From Chloranthus sessilifolius (lineage: Eukaryota > Streptophyta > Magnoliopsida > Chloranthales > Chloranthaceae): 64,000 nucleotides of DNA. Position 1 is the first letter of the stretch. Each line of letters opens with the position of its first letter. This document shows positions 11,758 to 22,664 of the stretch, one piece after another. The stretch is from NCBI GenBank assembly GCA_021018995.1, contig CM037596.1, positions 89,659,184 through 89,723,183 of the forward strand, read 5' to 3'. Position numbers and translations under genes: made by a program. The notes below the pieces were generated by a model that made no database searches, was not told where the DNA came from, and worked only from the letters and a program-made list of their open reading frames with translations.

Positions 11758-13370
11758 CTGAGGGGTCGCTTCTTTACCTGTTGGGATGGAGGGTGCTGAC
11801 TGATATGGCTCATTGGAGTCAGCCTCCATCATATTGATCTCCATTTCGTCTGAGATCATGTCCTCAAATGATAACTCGGTTTTGTGGTGATTTACCACAG
11901 GGGTGGTTTGTTCATGTACTGACCATCATTCCTCGAAAAGGGACAACACGGCCAAATCTATCTCCAAGCTGGGAAGGGAGATCTGGGGATTGGTGGGATG
12001 ACTGGGGCTATGGGTTTGTGTGGGGCCAAATGGGTTGCCCCATTTTGATTGATCTTTACGACCCCTGCACTGACAAAGGAATCCCTGATGTGCAGCCTAG
12101 GGCGAGGTTTCTCTTCTATGTTGATTCCTCGAGCTCTTGCAGCCGCGGCGACCCTGGCTTTCTCTTTGGCCTCTCAGACCTCTTGCTCTGTGGGCTTGTA
12201 TCCTAGCCCGAATCTTAATTTCTGTCCCTTAGCCACAACTAGCTCTCTTCTGCCTTGTAATTTGGGTCCTAGACCCCTTCCTTTCTGATAGCCCCACTTT
12301 TGGAGCATTGTCACTGCAGCTATCATACCGCCTCCCGTTTTAGACATGATGCCCTCAATGGGTTCTGGGAGTATAGCTGACACCTCATATTCAAAACCGT
12401 GGAGGTCGACATCCTCCGCAGAGTGCGGTATATCCAGTATGTTAGGTTTATCTACATTGTTGGTGGCCTTCTCTTTCTCACAGTGCCCCTCTCCGATGAT
12501 TGTGATAATTTTATGCCCAGATATAAATTTGAGTTTCTGGTGCAACGTGGAGGTATGACTCCGACTTCATGTAGCCACGGGTGCCCCAATAATAGGTTAA
12601 ATGAGGATTTGATATCCATGACTTGAAACTAGATGGAAAAGGTCATTGGCTCTATCAATAGCTCAAGATCAACTTCTCCCATTATTTATCTCCTGGTATT
12701 GTCAAACCCTCTAGCACTGGTTCTGGTGGGCCTTAGCATGCACGGATCAACCCCAATCTTGGTGGCGGTTCTTAACGGGCATATATTTAATGCAGACCCA
12801 TTATCAATTAGTACCAAGGGGATAATCATATTTCTGAACTCAACAGTTATATTCAAAGATTTTGAGTGACTACTTCCTTCCTCAGGTAAATCGGCATCAG
12901 AAAATGAAACGACATTTGGAGCCATCACTTGACCAATTATCTGCCCAACTTCATCTGGGCTAACTTGGAGTGATACATGCACGTTTTTTAATGCCTCCAT
13001 TAATGCTTGAAAATGGAGTGGGGACGTCATCAATACATCCCATACAGTGATATGGGAACTCAACAGTTATATTCAAAGATTTTGAGTGACTACTTCCTTC
13101 CTCAGGTAAATCGGCATCAGAAAATGAAATGACATTTGGAGCCATCACTTGAACAATTATCTGCCCAACTTCATCTGGGCTAACTTGGAGTGATACATAC
13201 ACATTTTTTAATGCCCCCATTAATGCTTGAAAATGGAGTGGGGATGTCATCAATACATCCCATACAGTGATATGGGTAGGCATTCTTCTCAGGTGAGTCT
13301 CCAGTATATGTTCTCCACTCATCTTCTCGAAGGGGTTCACCGCGTTGTCTTTCTTTCCTTCAGGTTGGGC
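11758..13370 (-). pseudogene. Protease and G-patch region (A)
   Basis: This is an aspartic protease of the retroviral type. PLVLIDNGSALNICPL holds the active-site loop, with DNGS in place of the usual DTG/DSG, as in element B. Upstream is HITVWDVLMTSPLHFQALM. Downstream comes MLQKWGYQKGRGLGPKLQG at about 12,250-12,325, a good match to a G-patch. Acidic and basic segments with ARGINIEEK follow, up to the possible splice donor. A 220-bp duplication within the protease shifts the frame. Protease normally matures the Gag-Pol polyprotein. The G-patch may bind RNA, as it does beside some retroviral proteases. Confidence 0.8.
12837..13276. repeat. 220-bp direct tandem duplication inside the protease gene (A)
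   Basis: Copy 1 is 12,837-13,056 and copy 2 is 13,057-13,276, both opening with AACTCAACAGTTAT. By eye they differ at about six positions, so they are about 97% identical. Because 220 is not a multiple of three, the duplication destroys the protease frame. Element B has a single copy. Confidence 0.9.
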
Positions 13371-16300
13371 CTATGCTGCTACTGGTATTTCTGATTGCTT
13401 TGATATCCTCCCTGATCTGGTAATAAAATCTACTGCCCCTTCTCTGTTGCTGTTTCCGGCATTGACACCTGTTTGTTCATAGCTTAGCGGGACTTGATGA
13501 GGATCATATGTGGGTCCCGAGAGCTGGAAGGGTATGGCAGCTGGTTCTTGAGGTACTTGTACTGTCGGCTCAGGAGGTGTGGGCAATACTTGATTCACCT
13601 CGGTGGCAGCGGGTTGGGTGGAAAGATTGGGCCAAATGAGGGTGGTGAAGCTTGAGGGTGGTGGCATTTGAGGGAAGGAGGTAAAAGTAGGCCATTGATA
13701 GCTAGTGGGTGCTGACGGTAGATGGGGGGTCTGATGGGCCGTTAGCTTATTGACCGGGGTGGTGGAATTTTCCGGTGGTTGAACTGGGGGTGATGGAGTG
13801 GGTGTAGGCCATTGATAACTGATGGGTGCGGGTGTTGGATTGGGAGCCTGGGGGTTTATAGGATAATTGATGGGGGTTGTGGTGTATGGTTGGTATGCAT
13901 TGATATTTACATAATTGACGGGTGTGGTGGACGGAAAGTATGCCCGGAGATCCAAAGGTTCAAATTGTGGGTTGGGTTGGGAAAATATTCAGACAAATTT
14001 GGGGGTTCAATTACCCCAACATTCCTTTCTTCATCATTCCTCGGCCATGGTGCCACATAATTCTCCCGATCACTGATATAATTGGATGGGTCAAATTTAA
14101 ACTCCTCCTCATCTTCTATCATTTCGATGGTGGGTCTGAGACCTGCTCCTCTGGTAGGATGTGGGGGTAGTGGCACTTGGTGAATATTAGCATGCTGAGA
14201 AGGTGCAAGGGGAATGATTTTCCCGGCATCGATCAAATCCTGGATGGCGTGCTTCAATGGGAAGCAGCAATCAATAAGGTTACCCGGACCCTGTTGAAAA
14301 TTGCAGTGGGTATTTGGGTCATAGTTCCTTGGGATCGGGTGAGGAGGAGGTTGCGGTTGGCGGATAGCCACTAATCCCTTTTCTACTAATAGGGGCAAAA
14401 GTACACTCAAAGATTACCCCAGAGGTGTGAAGACTCGATCGTAGCGGGCTCTCCTCTGTTCCGGGGTCATTTGCATTCCTTGCCCATTCCCCATTCTTTG
14501 TGTCTTCTCAAGCCTAATAGGTGCTGGTGGAGCTGCCTGAAATTAAAATGGGGTAGTATTATTGGTCCTGGTATTGACTATGTTCTCTTCTCATTCCTCT
14601 GCTCTCAAAATCTTCTAACCCCACTGGGTCCACTTGGCACGTTCTTATTCAGACGGCCCTCTCTGATGGCATCCTCAAATCGGTTAGCATTTTTCACCAG
14701 ATTAGTAAAACTGGACTGCTGCTGGTATACCAAAAAGTTTGAGATTATTAGCAGAGTGTTCTTTGAAATCATCTCTATTTGTTCATCATCAGGTATTCTA
14801 TTCCTGACCTGAGCTGCCAGTGCTCTCCATCGCCCTAAGTAGTCGCTGAAGTTCTCGTTCTGGTTCTGCTTCAAACGGGCCAAGTCAGACTTACGCAGCT
14901 CAATGTCTATATTGTAGACATACTATTTTTGAAAGAGATACGTCAAGTCCCTCCACGTTTTCATCATAGATAATTCTAATGATGTGAACCATCTTAAAGC
15001 CGGCCCGGTCAGACTCTTTTGAAAGACTTTTATTAGTAGTCTTTTATCCTCCCCGTACTGGCACATGTCCCTGTAGTAGGACTTCAGGTGTGCAATAGGA
15101 TTGCTCGTGCCATTATATTTGTCGATGGCTGGCATTTTGAATTTGAGGGGCAGGGGGACCTCAGCGAACAGACATAAGTCTGTGAAGTCCATGGCATGGA
15201 TTTCAGTACCACCAATTTTCAATAGCTGCTTTTGTATTTTATCTAACTGTTTTTTCAGCTGCTCTGACTCTTTCGATACAGTGGTCACTTTCTTCACCAT
15301 CGGTTGAACTTCACTCTGGGCCACCAGGGGATGAGCAATTATGGGAGGAGGGTTGAGGCTAGTCAAAGCCTCAGCATAGGCCCTACTATTCCTAATCTTG
15401 TCCTCTTCATACTGCTGGTCGGCATAGTGTGCAGCGAGGGCGGGATTCTCCTGTTGTTGTTGCATGGGTTGGATGGGAATGACATGAGTAGGGGTTGGGT
15501 GAGCCCATTGGGAGTGAGGAAAGGTTTGTTGGGTGATGGGAATTTGGTTTTGAGGTGGGGCCTGATAGGGCCATTGGGTATGGGGGAAGGTTTAGAGATG
15601 GCCTTGGGGTGTGGGGCCATGGGAGAATTGGGTTTGGGGGATGACATGGGTTTGACCCAGCTGTGAAGGTTGGGTTAAATGTTGGGGGTATTGTGGAAGG
15701 TGTGAGTGTGGGGTTTGGGCTTGGGCCATGAACCCTTGGTCATTCTGGGTCATGGGCCATTGATAGTTTTGGGCCATGGACCCTTGGTAGGTTTGGCCCA
15801 AGGGCCCTTGATAGGTTTGGCCATGGGCCCTTAGTGGGTCTGGCCCAGTGGGCCTTGGTGGGTTTGGCCCATGGGCCCTGGTGGGTTTGGCCTAATGGGC
15901 CTTGATGGGTTTGGGTCATGAGCCCTTTATGGGTCTGGGCCATGGGCCCCTGGTGGCTTGGCCCAATGGGCCCTTAGTGGGACTGACCCAACGGGCCTTG
16001 ATGGGTCTGGGTCATGGGCCCTTGATGGGTCTGGGTCATGGGCCCTTAGTGGGTCTGGGCCATGGGCCCTTGGTGGGTCTGGGCCATGGGCCCTGGGTAG
16101 GTTTGGGTGATGGGGTATTGGGCCATGGGCCCCTGGGATATGTGAGGAAAGGGGGTTTGGGTCAATGGGCCTTGGGGTGAGTGGGTAATGGAGGTTTGAG
16201 TGGTGTGGATTATGGGGGTTGATGGGGGTCATGGGGGAGTGAGGCATGGAGATTGGCTAGGGTATGGGATGGGTTCATGGGGTGTGGAGGAGAGGAGGTG

Positions 16301-16863
16301 TTTTGAGAAGCCTTCCACATGGAATAGGCTTGGAACATCTCCTCCATCATGGTCATGGAGGAATGGTTGGATGGAGATGGGGGATTTAAGGGGTGATGGG
16401 GTATGGGTGGGATGGATGTGGAGGATAAATTGGGCATGGCCTCGGTGAAATTGGGCATGACCCGGGTAGATGGGGGGATTGGTGGGGGATTGGATAGGGC
16501 GAAAGTGGTGTATGTGAATGCGGGTGGATCGAGTCTATAGGGGGAAGAAGGGAAGCGGGGCATGGATGTGGATTGGGAAAATGGGTTTGGCATGGAAGTG
16601 GATGGACTATGGGGTGGGTTTAGCATGGATATGGGATGGAAAATGGGCATTGTTTGGGCAAAAGATGGAGAATGGGGGGTTGGATTTTGGATATTTTGGG
16701 GGGTAATGGATGGGAATATGGGGGCGCCGAATGGGCCGGTGACGGTAAAGGGGGGTTGGGTGAGGTGGATGGTGGAAAAAACTTCTCCCGAATGGGAGTG
16801 GATTGGAGAATGTGGCGGGGATGAGTCGGGATCGGCGTAAGCCGGGTCCACTACCCACGACAT
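13371..16863 (-). pseudogene. Gag (A)
   Basis: The start ATG at 16,863 opens MSWVVDPAYADPDSSPPHSP, and a Pro-rich segment with MTMMEEMFQAYSMWKAS follows. Next comes a degenerate repeat array (see separate entry). The capsid-like part reads LPLKFKMPAIDKYNGTSNPI, MCQYGEDKRLLIKVFQKSL and GPALRWFTSLE at 15,000-15,150, typical of plant gypsy Gag. Further on are NEDFSDYLGRWR-like and KNANRFEDAIREGRL blocks, then a long Pro/Thr-rich tail. Gag forms the virus-like particle and packages the RNA. At about 1,160 codons it is far longer than an average plant gypsy Gag, as in other Ogre elements. It is broken by several stops and frameshifts. Confidence 0.82.
15700..16180 (-). repeat. Degenerate 30-33-bp minisatellite in gag (A)
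   Basis: About fourteen imperfect units of the form 'gggtctgggccatgggccct' occur in tandem. Read on the minus strand they give a Gln/His/Gly/Pro repeat (about 10-11 residues per unit, such as AQTHQGPLGQ). Element B has a diverged array of Ala-Gln/Pro repeats in the same part of gag (about 52,130-52,500). Confidence 0.75.
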
Positions 16864-17352
16864 TCTTCGGGAGCGGGTCGGGTAAGGGTGCCTTGGATAA
16901 GGCCCAACCCTCCTCCTTCTTCCCCTACGGGACGGCGGAGGGCAAGATGATGTCGTTGTGCCGGCACCATAAACTATCTATTTCTTTTTGGGTTTTAATT
17001 ATTTATTATTTTTTTTGAATTTTTTTGAAAGAGTTTTGAAAAACAAAGGTTCTGAGGCCTTGGAATTCCCTTTTCGGGTGGCTCTCGTACCTTAATTCAA
17101 GACCTGCGGCTACGATTTTGAGGCACTTCGGGAGAATCAAAGGAGAACCTTCGATCTATTGAAGGCACATAAATCGAGGTAAATAACTCGATCCCTCTGA
17201 ATGAGCCAAAAAGAAGTTGCCCTCTTTTGACCGGCGGGGGCGTATTGGGTGTCGGAGATGGCAGGGCCTAAACAAGGCACTAAGCACACTGATCGGGGAA
17301 CTCGAGAGGTGGAAAGGGCTAAGGATTCAGGCTGGGGCTATGCAGACAGACC

Positions 17353-17518
17353 TGGCGCAACTAATATTTGCTCCCAGGTTGCTGGGGAGCCTTTTTACAC
17401 TGGCGCAACTATTAGTTACGTCAAGGTAAAAAAATGGACCTTAAAGCTGGCGCAACTAATAGTTGCGCCAGTTATAATTTCTAGGTTTTTTGGGCTAGCG
17501 CAACTAATACATGCGCCG
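17353..17518. promoter_or_regulatory. Four palindromic sites in the leader upstream of gag (A)
   Basis: Sites are at 17,353-17,375, 17,401-17,423, 17,448-17,470 and 17,496-17,518. The third is a perfect 11-1-11 palindrome with arm TGGCGCAACTA. The others keep the left arm or the core with two to four changes. Spacing is about 48 bases throughout. B has four B-type sites at the homologous place (53,848-53,996). Confidence 0.75.
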
Positions 17519-18028
17519 GACAAAAACTCAAGCTCCAGACCTGATGACAGTAGCCACCAACACCCAAAATGAGTCTTTTTTTTTATTTTTTTGGAAGCTA
17601 GGCTTCCAGGAACTGAGCTATTCTTTAGTGATCGATTTGCTCCTCACCACACCTAAAAGGTTTGAGTCCAGTATAACTCGCTAACGTGCTCCCCAAGGGT
17701 TTTAAGCTTTGGAATGGGAACCCACCCAATATTCTTCCAGCGCAAGCGCCTTCTCAGATACTAGGTGGGATGGGACTTTTCTGGATCATCACCACTAGGG
17801 GCTGCCGCCATACTAAAACTCGGGTGTTTATGTGTTTGCCTAATCCCAACCCCTTTGAAAATCTAACCCGCAAAACAAATTAATTAAGCTCCCTAACTTG
17901 GTTCAATTTTAATTTTTTTTTCAAAGCTTTTTTTTTTTTTTTGGAAGTTTCCTTTAGTTCAAAGACTGGGGGTGATTATCCTGTGCCGCCACTACGGGCC
18001 GGCGTCCACTGGCGGAATATGAGTACCC

Positions 18029-18199
18029 AAGTAAGCCCGCCAATCGGCTAAGGCACTTTAAACGACGGAAATTTAAAAGAATTGAAAGACAATTCACAAG
18101 TAAGCCCGCCAATCAGCTAAAGCACTGAAATGATGGGAAAGTAAAGAAATTAAGAGACAATGCGCATGTAGGCCCGCCAATCGGCTAAGGCATGTAAAT
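18029..18199 (-). repeat. Three leader repeats with GCCCGCCAATCGGCTAAGGC core (A)
   Basis: Units start near 18,029, 18,097 and 18,165, a period of about 68 bases. Each carries the core named in the call. The same three-unit array occurs in B at 54,518-54,690. Lying just downstream of the PBS in the genomic RNA, it could be a packaging or translation element, but that is inference. Confidence 0.7.
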
Positions 18200-18337
18200 G
18201 ACAGAAAAGTAGGGGTGAGAAAATTGACTTAATCGGAAGAGTGAGTTAAAAAAATAGCAAAAATAAGACAAAAAACAGCAATAAATGTTAGGAAAAATAA
18301 ACAAAGCCTAGTTCAAGGGGAAGCTCTACAAGCTAGT

Positions 18338-18354
18338 CCCCAGCAGAGTCGCCA
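18338..18354 (-). other. Primer-binding site (A)
   Basis: On the minus strand the sequence two bases after the LTR is TGGCGACTCTGCTGGGG. It begins with the TGG that pairs with a tRNA CCA end. From memory this PBS type in Tat/Ogre elements is assigned to a tRNA-Arg, which I did not verify. Confidence 0.8.
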
Positions 18355-19082
18355 TCTGTGCAACCATGAGAATTGGGGCGATCCCGTAGCGACGATGCGC
18401 TCTCTAACGAAAAAATATAGAGTCGCCACCCGAAGCTTTCGGTGTCCCGGGATACCTAGTTCATTTTTATGAGCACCTAAGTGCTAAAAATATGACTCTG
18501 AATCTAGTCCACACCAAAGGCTCTTGGGTAGGGGCTTCGGTTATCGATCAGAAAGGTGTTAGGCACCTGATCAACCCGCTTAACGCGATCTCTACTAATG
18601 GCCAAAAGTAAAATGAAATGAAAGAAAAGAAAATAGCTTCTTTTGGCCCAAAAGGGCTTCCAATCCTATTTGTGCCCCTCCGTTCCTATCAAAAATTCGG
18701 CGGCGTAACGGCACAAAATGAGAGGGTAGGGAGAGCAAAAGGTGACAGGAGAAGAAAGGGGAGAGCCAGAGCCCTCGGGCCCTTATAGTACCGTAGAGGA
18801 GCCTTGCATGGCTTGCTTTGATGAGCTCTTGAAGGCTTTGTATGGTGGAAAGTGGGGTTCTAACTCCTAAGCCTTGAAGCTAAGAGGTAGGGAAGGGAGG
18901 CTAGGGGATCACACATACCTAACCTAAGGGTTTTCTATGAAATGATAAGGTCTAAAGGAGTTTTGTGAATTCTGAAATTTGTATGGGGGGTGTGTACCAA
19001 AGGGAGAAAGATCTTCTCACTTTAAGCTCTTTCTCTCTTAGGTAGAAATTTTCAACCCTTAAACCAAGGGGAGGGGGGCCTC

Positions 19083-19090
19083 TATTTATA
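19083..19090 (-). promoter_or_regulatory. LTR TATA box (A)
   Basis: TATAAATA on the minus strand within the LTR. Transcription from it would run toward the PBS and gag. Confidence 0.65.
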
Positions 19091-19444
19091 GGAAATGGGT
19101 GGATTAGGAGGGTGTTTAGATGCTAAGCATGGTTAAGAATTAGGTAATCTAACATCTAAAGTTTCTTAGGATTTTTGGAGCCTTGAAATTTGTGAGAAGG
19201 TCCTCCAATGGTGGATGATGTGGTGAGGTCTTAAGCCACTTAAAGAGGTGCAAATAGGCTTCAAAAGGGTGCAACAGAACTAGAAAAATACACCCCAAAG
19301 GTCAAGGTGGTCAACAAGTCAAATCCTAAATACAAAAATGATTCTTTCATATGCTTGGCGAATCTAGTTGCGCCGCAAATGTATCTGATAAACGATGTCA
19401 CTGATGCGGAAGTCAGCTCGTGAGGATGGGCCCACTTTTGAATT

Positions 19445-19553
19445 TGGCGCAACTATTAGTTGCGCCAGGCTTAAAATAAGGGAAAATTGGCCTGGCGCAA
19501 CTAATAGTTGCGTCAGGGAAAGTTTAATACTGGCGCAACTATTAGTTGCGCCA
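19445..19553. promoter_or_regulatory. Three palindromic sites in LTR U3 (A)
   Basis: Sites lie at 19,445-19,467 (perfect), 19,493-19,515 (one change in the right arm) and 19,531-19,553 (perfect). A degenerate fourth lies near 19,356-19,374. All have arm TGGCGCAACTA and a one-base centre. They lie about 350-470 bases upstream of the LTR TATA box on the minus strand. B has four B-type sites in the same part of each of its LTRs. Confidence 0.85.
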
Positions 19554-19963
19554 AGTCCCTAAGGGGCCCACATGAGTTTACATTCATGTCCTCCGGGCTC
19601 GGTTTGCCATATCTTTTGACGTATACCTCTGATAGGGGCGATTCTTGGACCGTTGGAAAGCTGACGATCTCTACTTCGCAATGGTATAAGACTCGATCAT
19701 AGTAGATGGCCATAGCCAGTTCCGGTGCACCACTCTTTATCCATAGCCTGGTAAGGTTAGGTTTAGGGGTTCAAAATGGGTTCTAAGGGTCGAGATTGGT
19801 TTCTAAAAGTTTGGGATAGGCTTCTAAGGGATCTAGGGTGATTCCTGAGGGTTTTGGGGTGATTTCTAAGGGTTCCATACATGCCATCAAAAGATCAGAA
19901 TTGCACCTCTCTCGAAAGGTGTTTCGATCGGGCCTTGAGCCATATTTGGGTGTCTACACTAGT

Positions 19964-20405
19964 ACAATTAGGAGACCGATGTTAATTGGACTTTTAGTAG
20001 TATTAGGATACTATATCAATTAGAATTCTAATAGTGCTAGGAAACTAAAATTAATTAGACTCCTGATAGAATTAGAATACTAAATTAAATAAACTATAAT
20101 AAACTCTCACATAACTAAACTCACAACAGAATTAGGAAGTCTAAACTGATTAGAACTACAATAATAACAGGGGAAGGGAAGAAAATTTAAACTATCTAAA
20201 TTATAAGAAAAGACATAGCTGCTGACATTCGCAAGCGGATGATTCAGTAAAGAAGTAACCCACACCCGCTCTAAAGCGTGATCATTTACGTGTTGCAGCG
20301 TTGTTAAATTTCTGCAACTAGCAATCGCAACAAACTAGGAACTTTCCTAGAAAACCCTTTATTTCTGATATTTCAAACGCCGCATCGCTAGAGTCCACTT
20401 GGACA
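19964..20405 (+). repeat. 3' part of an LTR (D)
   Basis: Repeated phrases like 'ttagactcctaatagaatt' match the U5 part of element C's LTR (24,120-24,700). The tail resembles 24,740-24,949 of C, with 'gattcagtaaa' and 'gcgtgatca' in the same order. The end is placed at the CA before GAAT and TGGAGCCACTAATTC, the probable PBS at 20,410. Confidence 0.6.
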
Positions 20406-20479
20406 GAATTGGAGCCACTAATTCAATGGGAACCAAGAGGAACCCAGAAAAAGTGTTCACCAATGGAAAGTGTCATTTA

Positions 20480-21708
20480 ATTTCTTAGTTTATATTTCCT
20501 TATTTGCTAGGGACTAGCAAAGCTTAAGTTTGGGGTTTGATAAGTCACAAAATATATCATTTTATCACCCTTAACTTAGTGATGCTAGGACTTAGTGTGC
20601 TACTAATAAGATGTTGATGTGCAAATATTAAACTAAAATAGTAAAAGAGAGTCAAAGTATTAATATTCATCAAAATGAACTTAAATAGCAATAAAAAGAT
20701 GATTGAACATAAGAGGATGATTTGTCACCTATTAAAAGTTGAGAAATCATATTTTACGATTAAGCGCTAATGATGAAGCCAAAGAGGAGAAGAATGACCT
20801 AGACTCTTAGGATCTCAACCGCTCTTGTCAAGGAAAGTAATCTGAGACACATCAACCGTTGAAAGCAAGGAAGAATAAAATTAGAATTAGAGTTATATTA
20901 GGAATCTTATATTTTAGTAGTTTCTTTTATTAAAATTAGAACTCTGTAAACTAACTCCTTATGATCTTTAAATAAGAGGGCTCGGTATAAGAATAATCAT
21001 CGAAAAATTTCACAACATCAATTGGCAACTGAGGTCTGTGTTTTCTCCCGATCAAAGTAGTTTAGGATTTACAAAGTAATATCGTCCATAGTTCTCTGAG
21101 GTCTTGCCTGACAACCAGGGCTGAGGAAGCTGAAAGATCAATCCTTTGGATGGTTTTACTTTTGCTTTCTAGTTTAGATTTGATTTTATTTTTAGTTCAT
21201 ATTTTATATGCTTTATAAACATCTTCGAATTTTGATTTGAATTGACGACTCAAGTTGAAGTTTGCAAATTAGTGTAATGGTTTTATTTTTCCATCTTCAA
21301 TTTTCTCGAATTTGATTAACGCACAAATTTCAGGAGATTGTTGATTAGATTAAATCAGTGTTGAAGAATTTTAGTTTTTAATTGACGATTAAATTCTAGA
21401 AGGCTACAATATAGTGTAACGGTATTTTAAATTTGTAAACATCCAATAGCTGAAGATTGAGATTGACGACCTCAATCTAAAGGAGGATTAGGATTTATTT
21501 TTCTGCAATTAGATTAAGAAACTTATTCTTTTATTCATAATTATCAAGTAGTTAGGACTTTAAAAGATAAAGATAGTTTTTAGAAAAGGAATATAAAGAC
21601 CTATAAAATGATAATAACTTCTTCGTGGGATTGATCCTATCGCTACGCTATAATTTTCATTGTGCGCTTGCAATAGGTTAAGGCTTGATTTTAATTTAAA
21701 TATATGCA
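20480..21708 (+). mobile_element. Fragment of another LTR element in D's leader (polypurine tract plus LTR-like sequence)
   Basis: D's PBS-to-gag distance is about 1.3 kb while C's is about 0.5 kb, so about 0.8-1.2 kb is extra. Within it AAGCTTAAGTTTGGGG, a typical polypurine tract, is followed at 20,538 by TGATAAGTCACAAAATAT, a typical plant LTR start. Near the end, 'cttcgtgggattgatcctat' resembles the end region of Athila-type LTRs. The right boundary (CA at 21,708) is tentative and no target duplication was confirmed. Confidence 0.4.
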
Positions 21709-21712
21709 TACT

Positions 21713-22541
21713 TATGGAGCTTAGCATCCAGAAGTTACAAAAGGGAGGTGAGGATGCTGAAGAACTACTCCGAGGCCTGGTAGTCGCGTACGAGGCCATC
21801 AAGGAGTGACAAGATAGACAGGAGCAAGAACGACTAAGGCAAGAAGGATCACAACCCACACCAAGCACAGTCTCAGCCCACGTGTCACCATTTGGCGGGT
21901 TGCCCGTGCTCTCTTCAACTGTAATCACCAAGACCGAGCTCACTCTCAAATTACCCAAAAAGGCACCACTGTAAGAGTAGAGGATTTCCCCAAAATGCTC
22001 GACGAATACATGGCTAAGAGAGAACGCTCAGGTTACTCATTTGGATTCGATAAGTTTTGTCAAGACCTGAAGTGCACATTACCTGCAGGCTTTAAACCTC
22101 TAAAATTTAACAAATACAATGGTATGGGAAACCCAAATCATCGACTGGCACTCTTTTACAACGATTGTCGACCAATTCGATATAATCAAGGGCTCCTGAT
22201 ACACTACTTCCAAAGATCGCTAGAAGGAGAAGCTCTCGACTGGTTCGTCGGACTTCTGCTCCACAAAATTGACACATTCGATGATCTGGCTGGACAATTC
22301 TTAGACTAGTATAAACATCTAATACAAGAAACAATTAGTCTCAGTGATCTGATGACAGCTAAGCAAGAATCCGAGGAAGACTTTGTGGATTTCGTAGAAC
22401 GCTAGAGGAAGTTGGCTGCCCGGACCGGAAGTCAGATGAAGGAGAAAGATGCGATGGAGATCATTATAAATAATGTCAGAGAACCTCTTCGAAGTGCTCT
22501 TGTCATAAGTGATTGTCCAGACTTTTCTACCCTTCACTCAC
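21713..22541 (+). pseudogene. Gag 5' part (D), cut by element C
   Basis: The ATG at 21,713 opens MELSIQKLQKGGEDAEELL. The capsid-like part follows with MLDEYMAKRERSGYSF, KFNKYNGMGNPNHRLALFY and QRSLEGEALDWFVGLL. It matches the Gag of element C block for block. In-frame stops occur near 21,809 and 22,307. The frame is cut at FSTLHSL, where C's LTR begins. Gag would form the particle shell. Confidence 0.75.
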
Positions 22542-22664
22542 TGTAGACACCCCCATTTTTCCCTCTCGAAATATATAAGTTTGTTCGGTCAACCTTTGAC
22601 CTTGATTGTGACTCTTCGGAAAGGACTTACCTTCTCTGAGGGTTTCGAAACCCTAACATGGGAA

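Larger units (their letters stand above)
16864..18337 (-). other. Leader (5' UTR) of element A
   Basis: This is the non-coding stretch between PBS and gag. It contains four palindromes (17,353-17,518) and a block conserved with B ('ggatcatcaccactagg' near 17,785). Three tandem repeats also lie near the PBS. No open frame looks real. Confidence 0.7.
1..19958 (-). mobile_element. Element A: Tat/Ogre-like Ty3/gypsy retrotransposon, left end outside window
   Basis: Gag, protease, RT, two RNase H domains and integrase read right to left on the minus strand, behind a 5' LTR at 18,357-19,958. A PBS-like sequence directly adjoins the LTR. Two extra genes lie on the plus strand beyond the end of pol. 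Position 1 aligns by eye with about 36,089 of element B, which is about 1 kb inside B's 3' LTR. So A probably lacks only its 3' LTR and about 1 kb in this window. It sits inside the LTR of element D. Most reading frames carry stops or frameshifts, so it is a decayed copy. Confidence 0.9.
18357..19958 (-). repeat. 5' LTR of element A
   Basis: The LTR is 1,602 bp, bounded by TG (18,357) and CA (19,958). On the minus strand it starts TGTAGACACCC, as do the LTRs of B and C. A TATA box (TATAAATA on the minus strand) lies at 19,083-19,090, and three palindromes lie upstream of it at 19,445-19,553. The block 'aaggtgttaggcacctgatc' near 18,545 is shared with B. The other LTR is outside the window. 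Confidence 0.85.
19959..22541 (+). mobile_element. Element D: remnant of a C-related gypsy element
   Basis: The stretch holds the end of an LTR, a PBS-like sequence and the first part of a gag closely related to that of element C, all on the plus strand. It is interrupted on the left by element A, which sits in its LTR, and on the right by element C, which sits in its gag. The left part of the LTR should lie beyond element A outside the window. CTAGT at 19,959-19,963 is the presumed right copy of A's target duplication. Confidence 0.75.

Noticed and set aside
11061..11837. A 258-codon plus-strand open frame with a Phe-rich repeat
   Set aside because: It is the complement of the RT linker and the A-rich tandem repeat, with no homolog-like blocks.
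15902..16840. Several open plus-strand frames rich in Gly, Leu, Trp and Met opposite the gag repeats
   Set aside because: They are the complement of the minus-strand gag repeats and have no independent support.
824..19553. Palindrome clusters as a CRISPR array
   Set aside because: Sites are scattered in four clusters with related, not unique, spacers, in a plant element. No cas gene is present.
20538..21708. A precise solo LTR call
   Set aside because: The start is typical, but no matching target duplication was found and a polypurine tract adjoins it, so it is listed only as a fragment with tentative ends.
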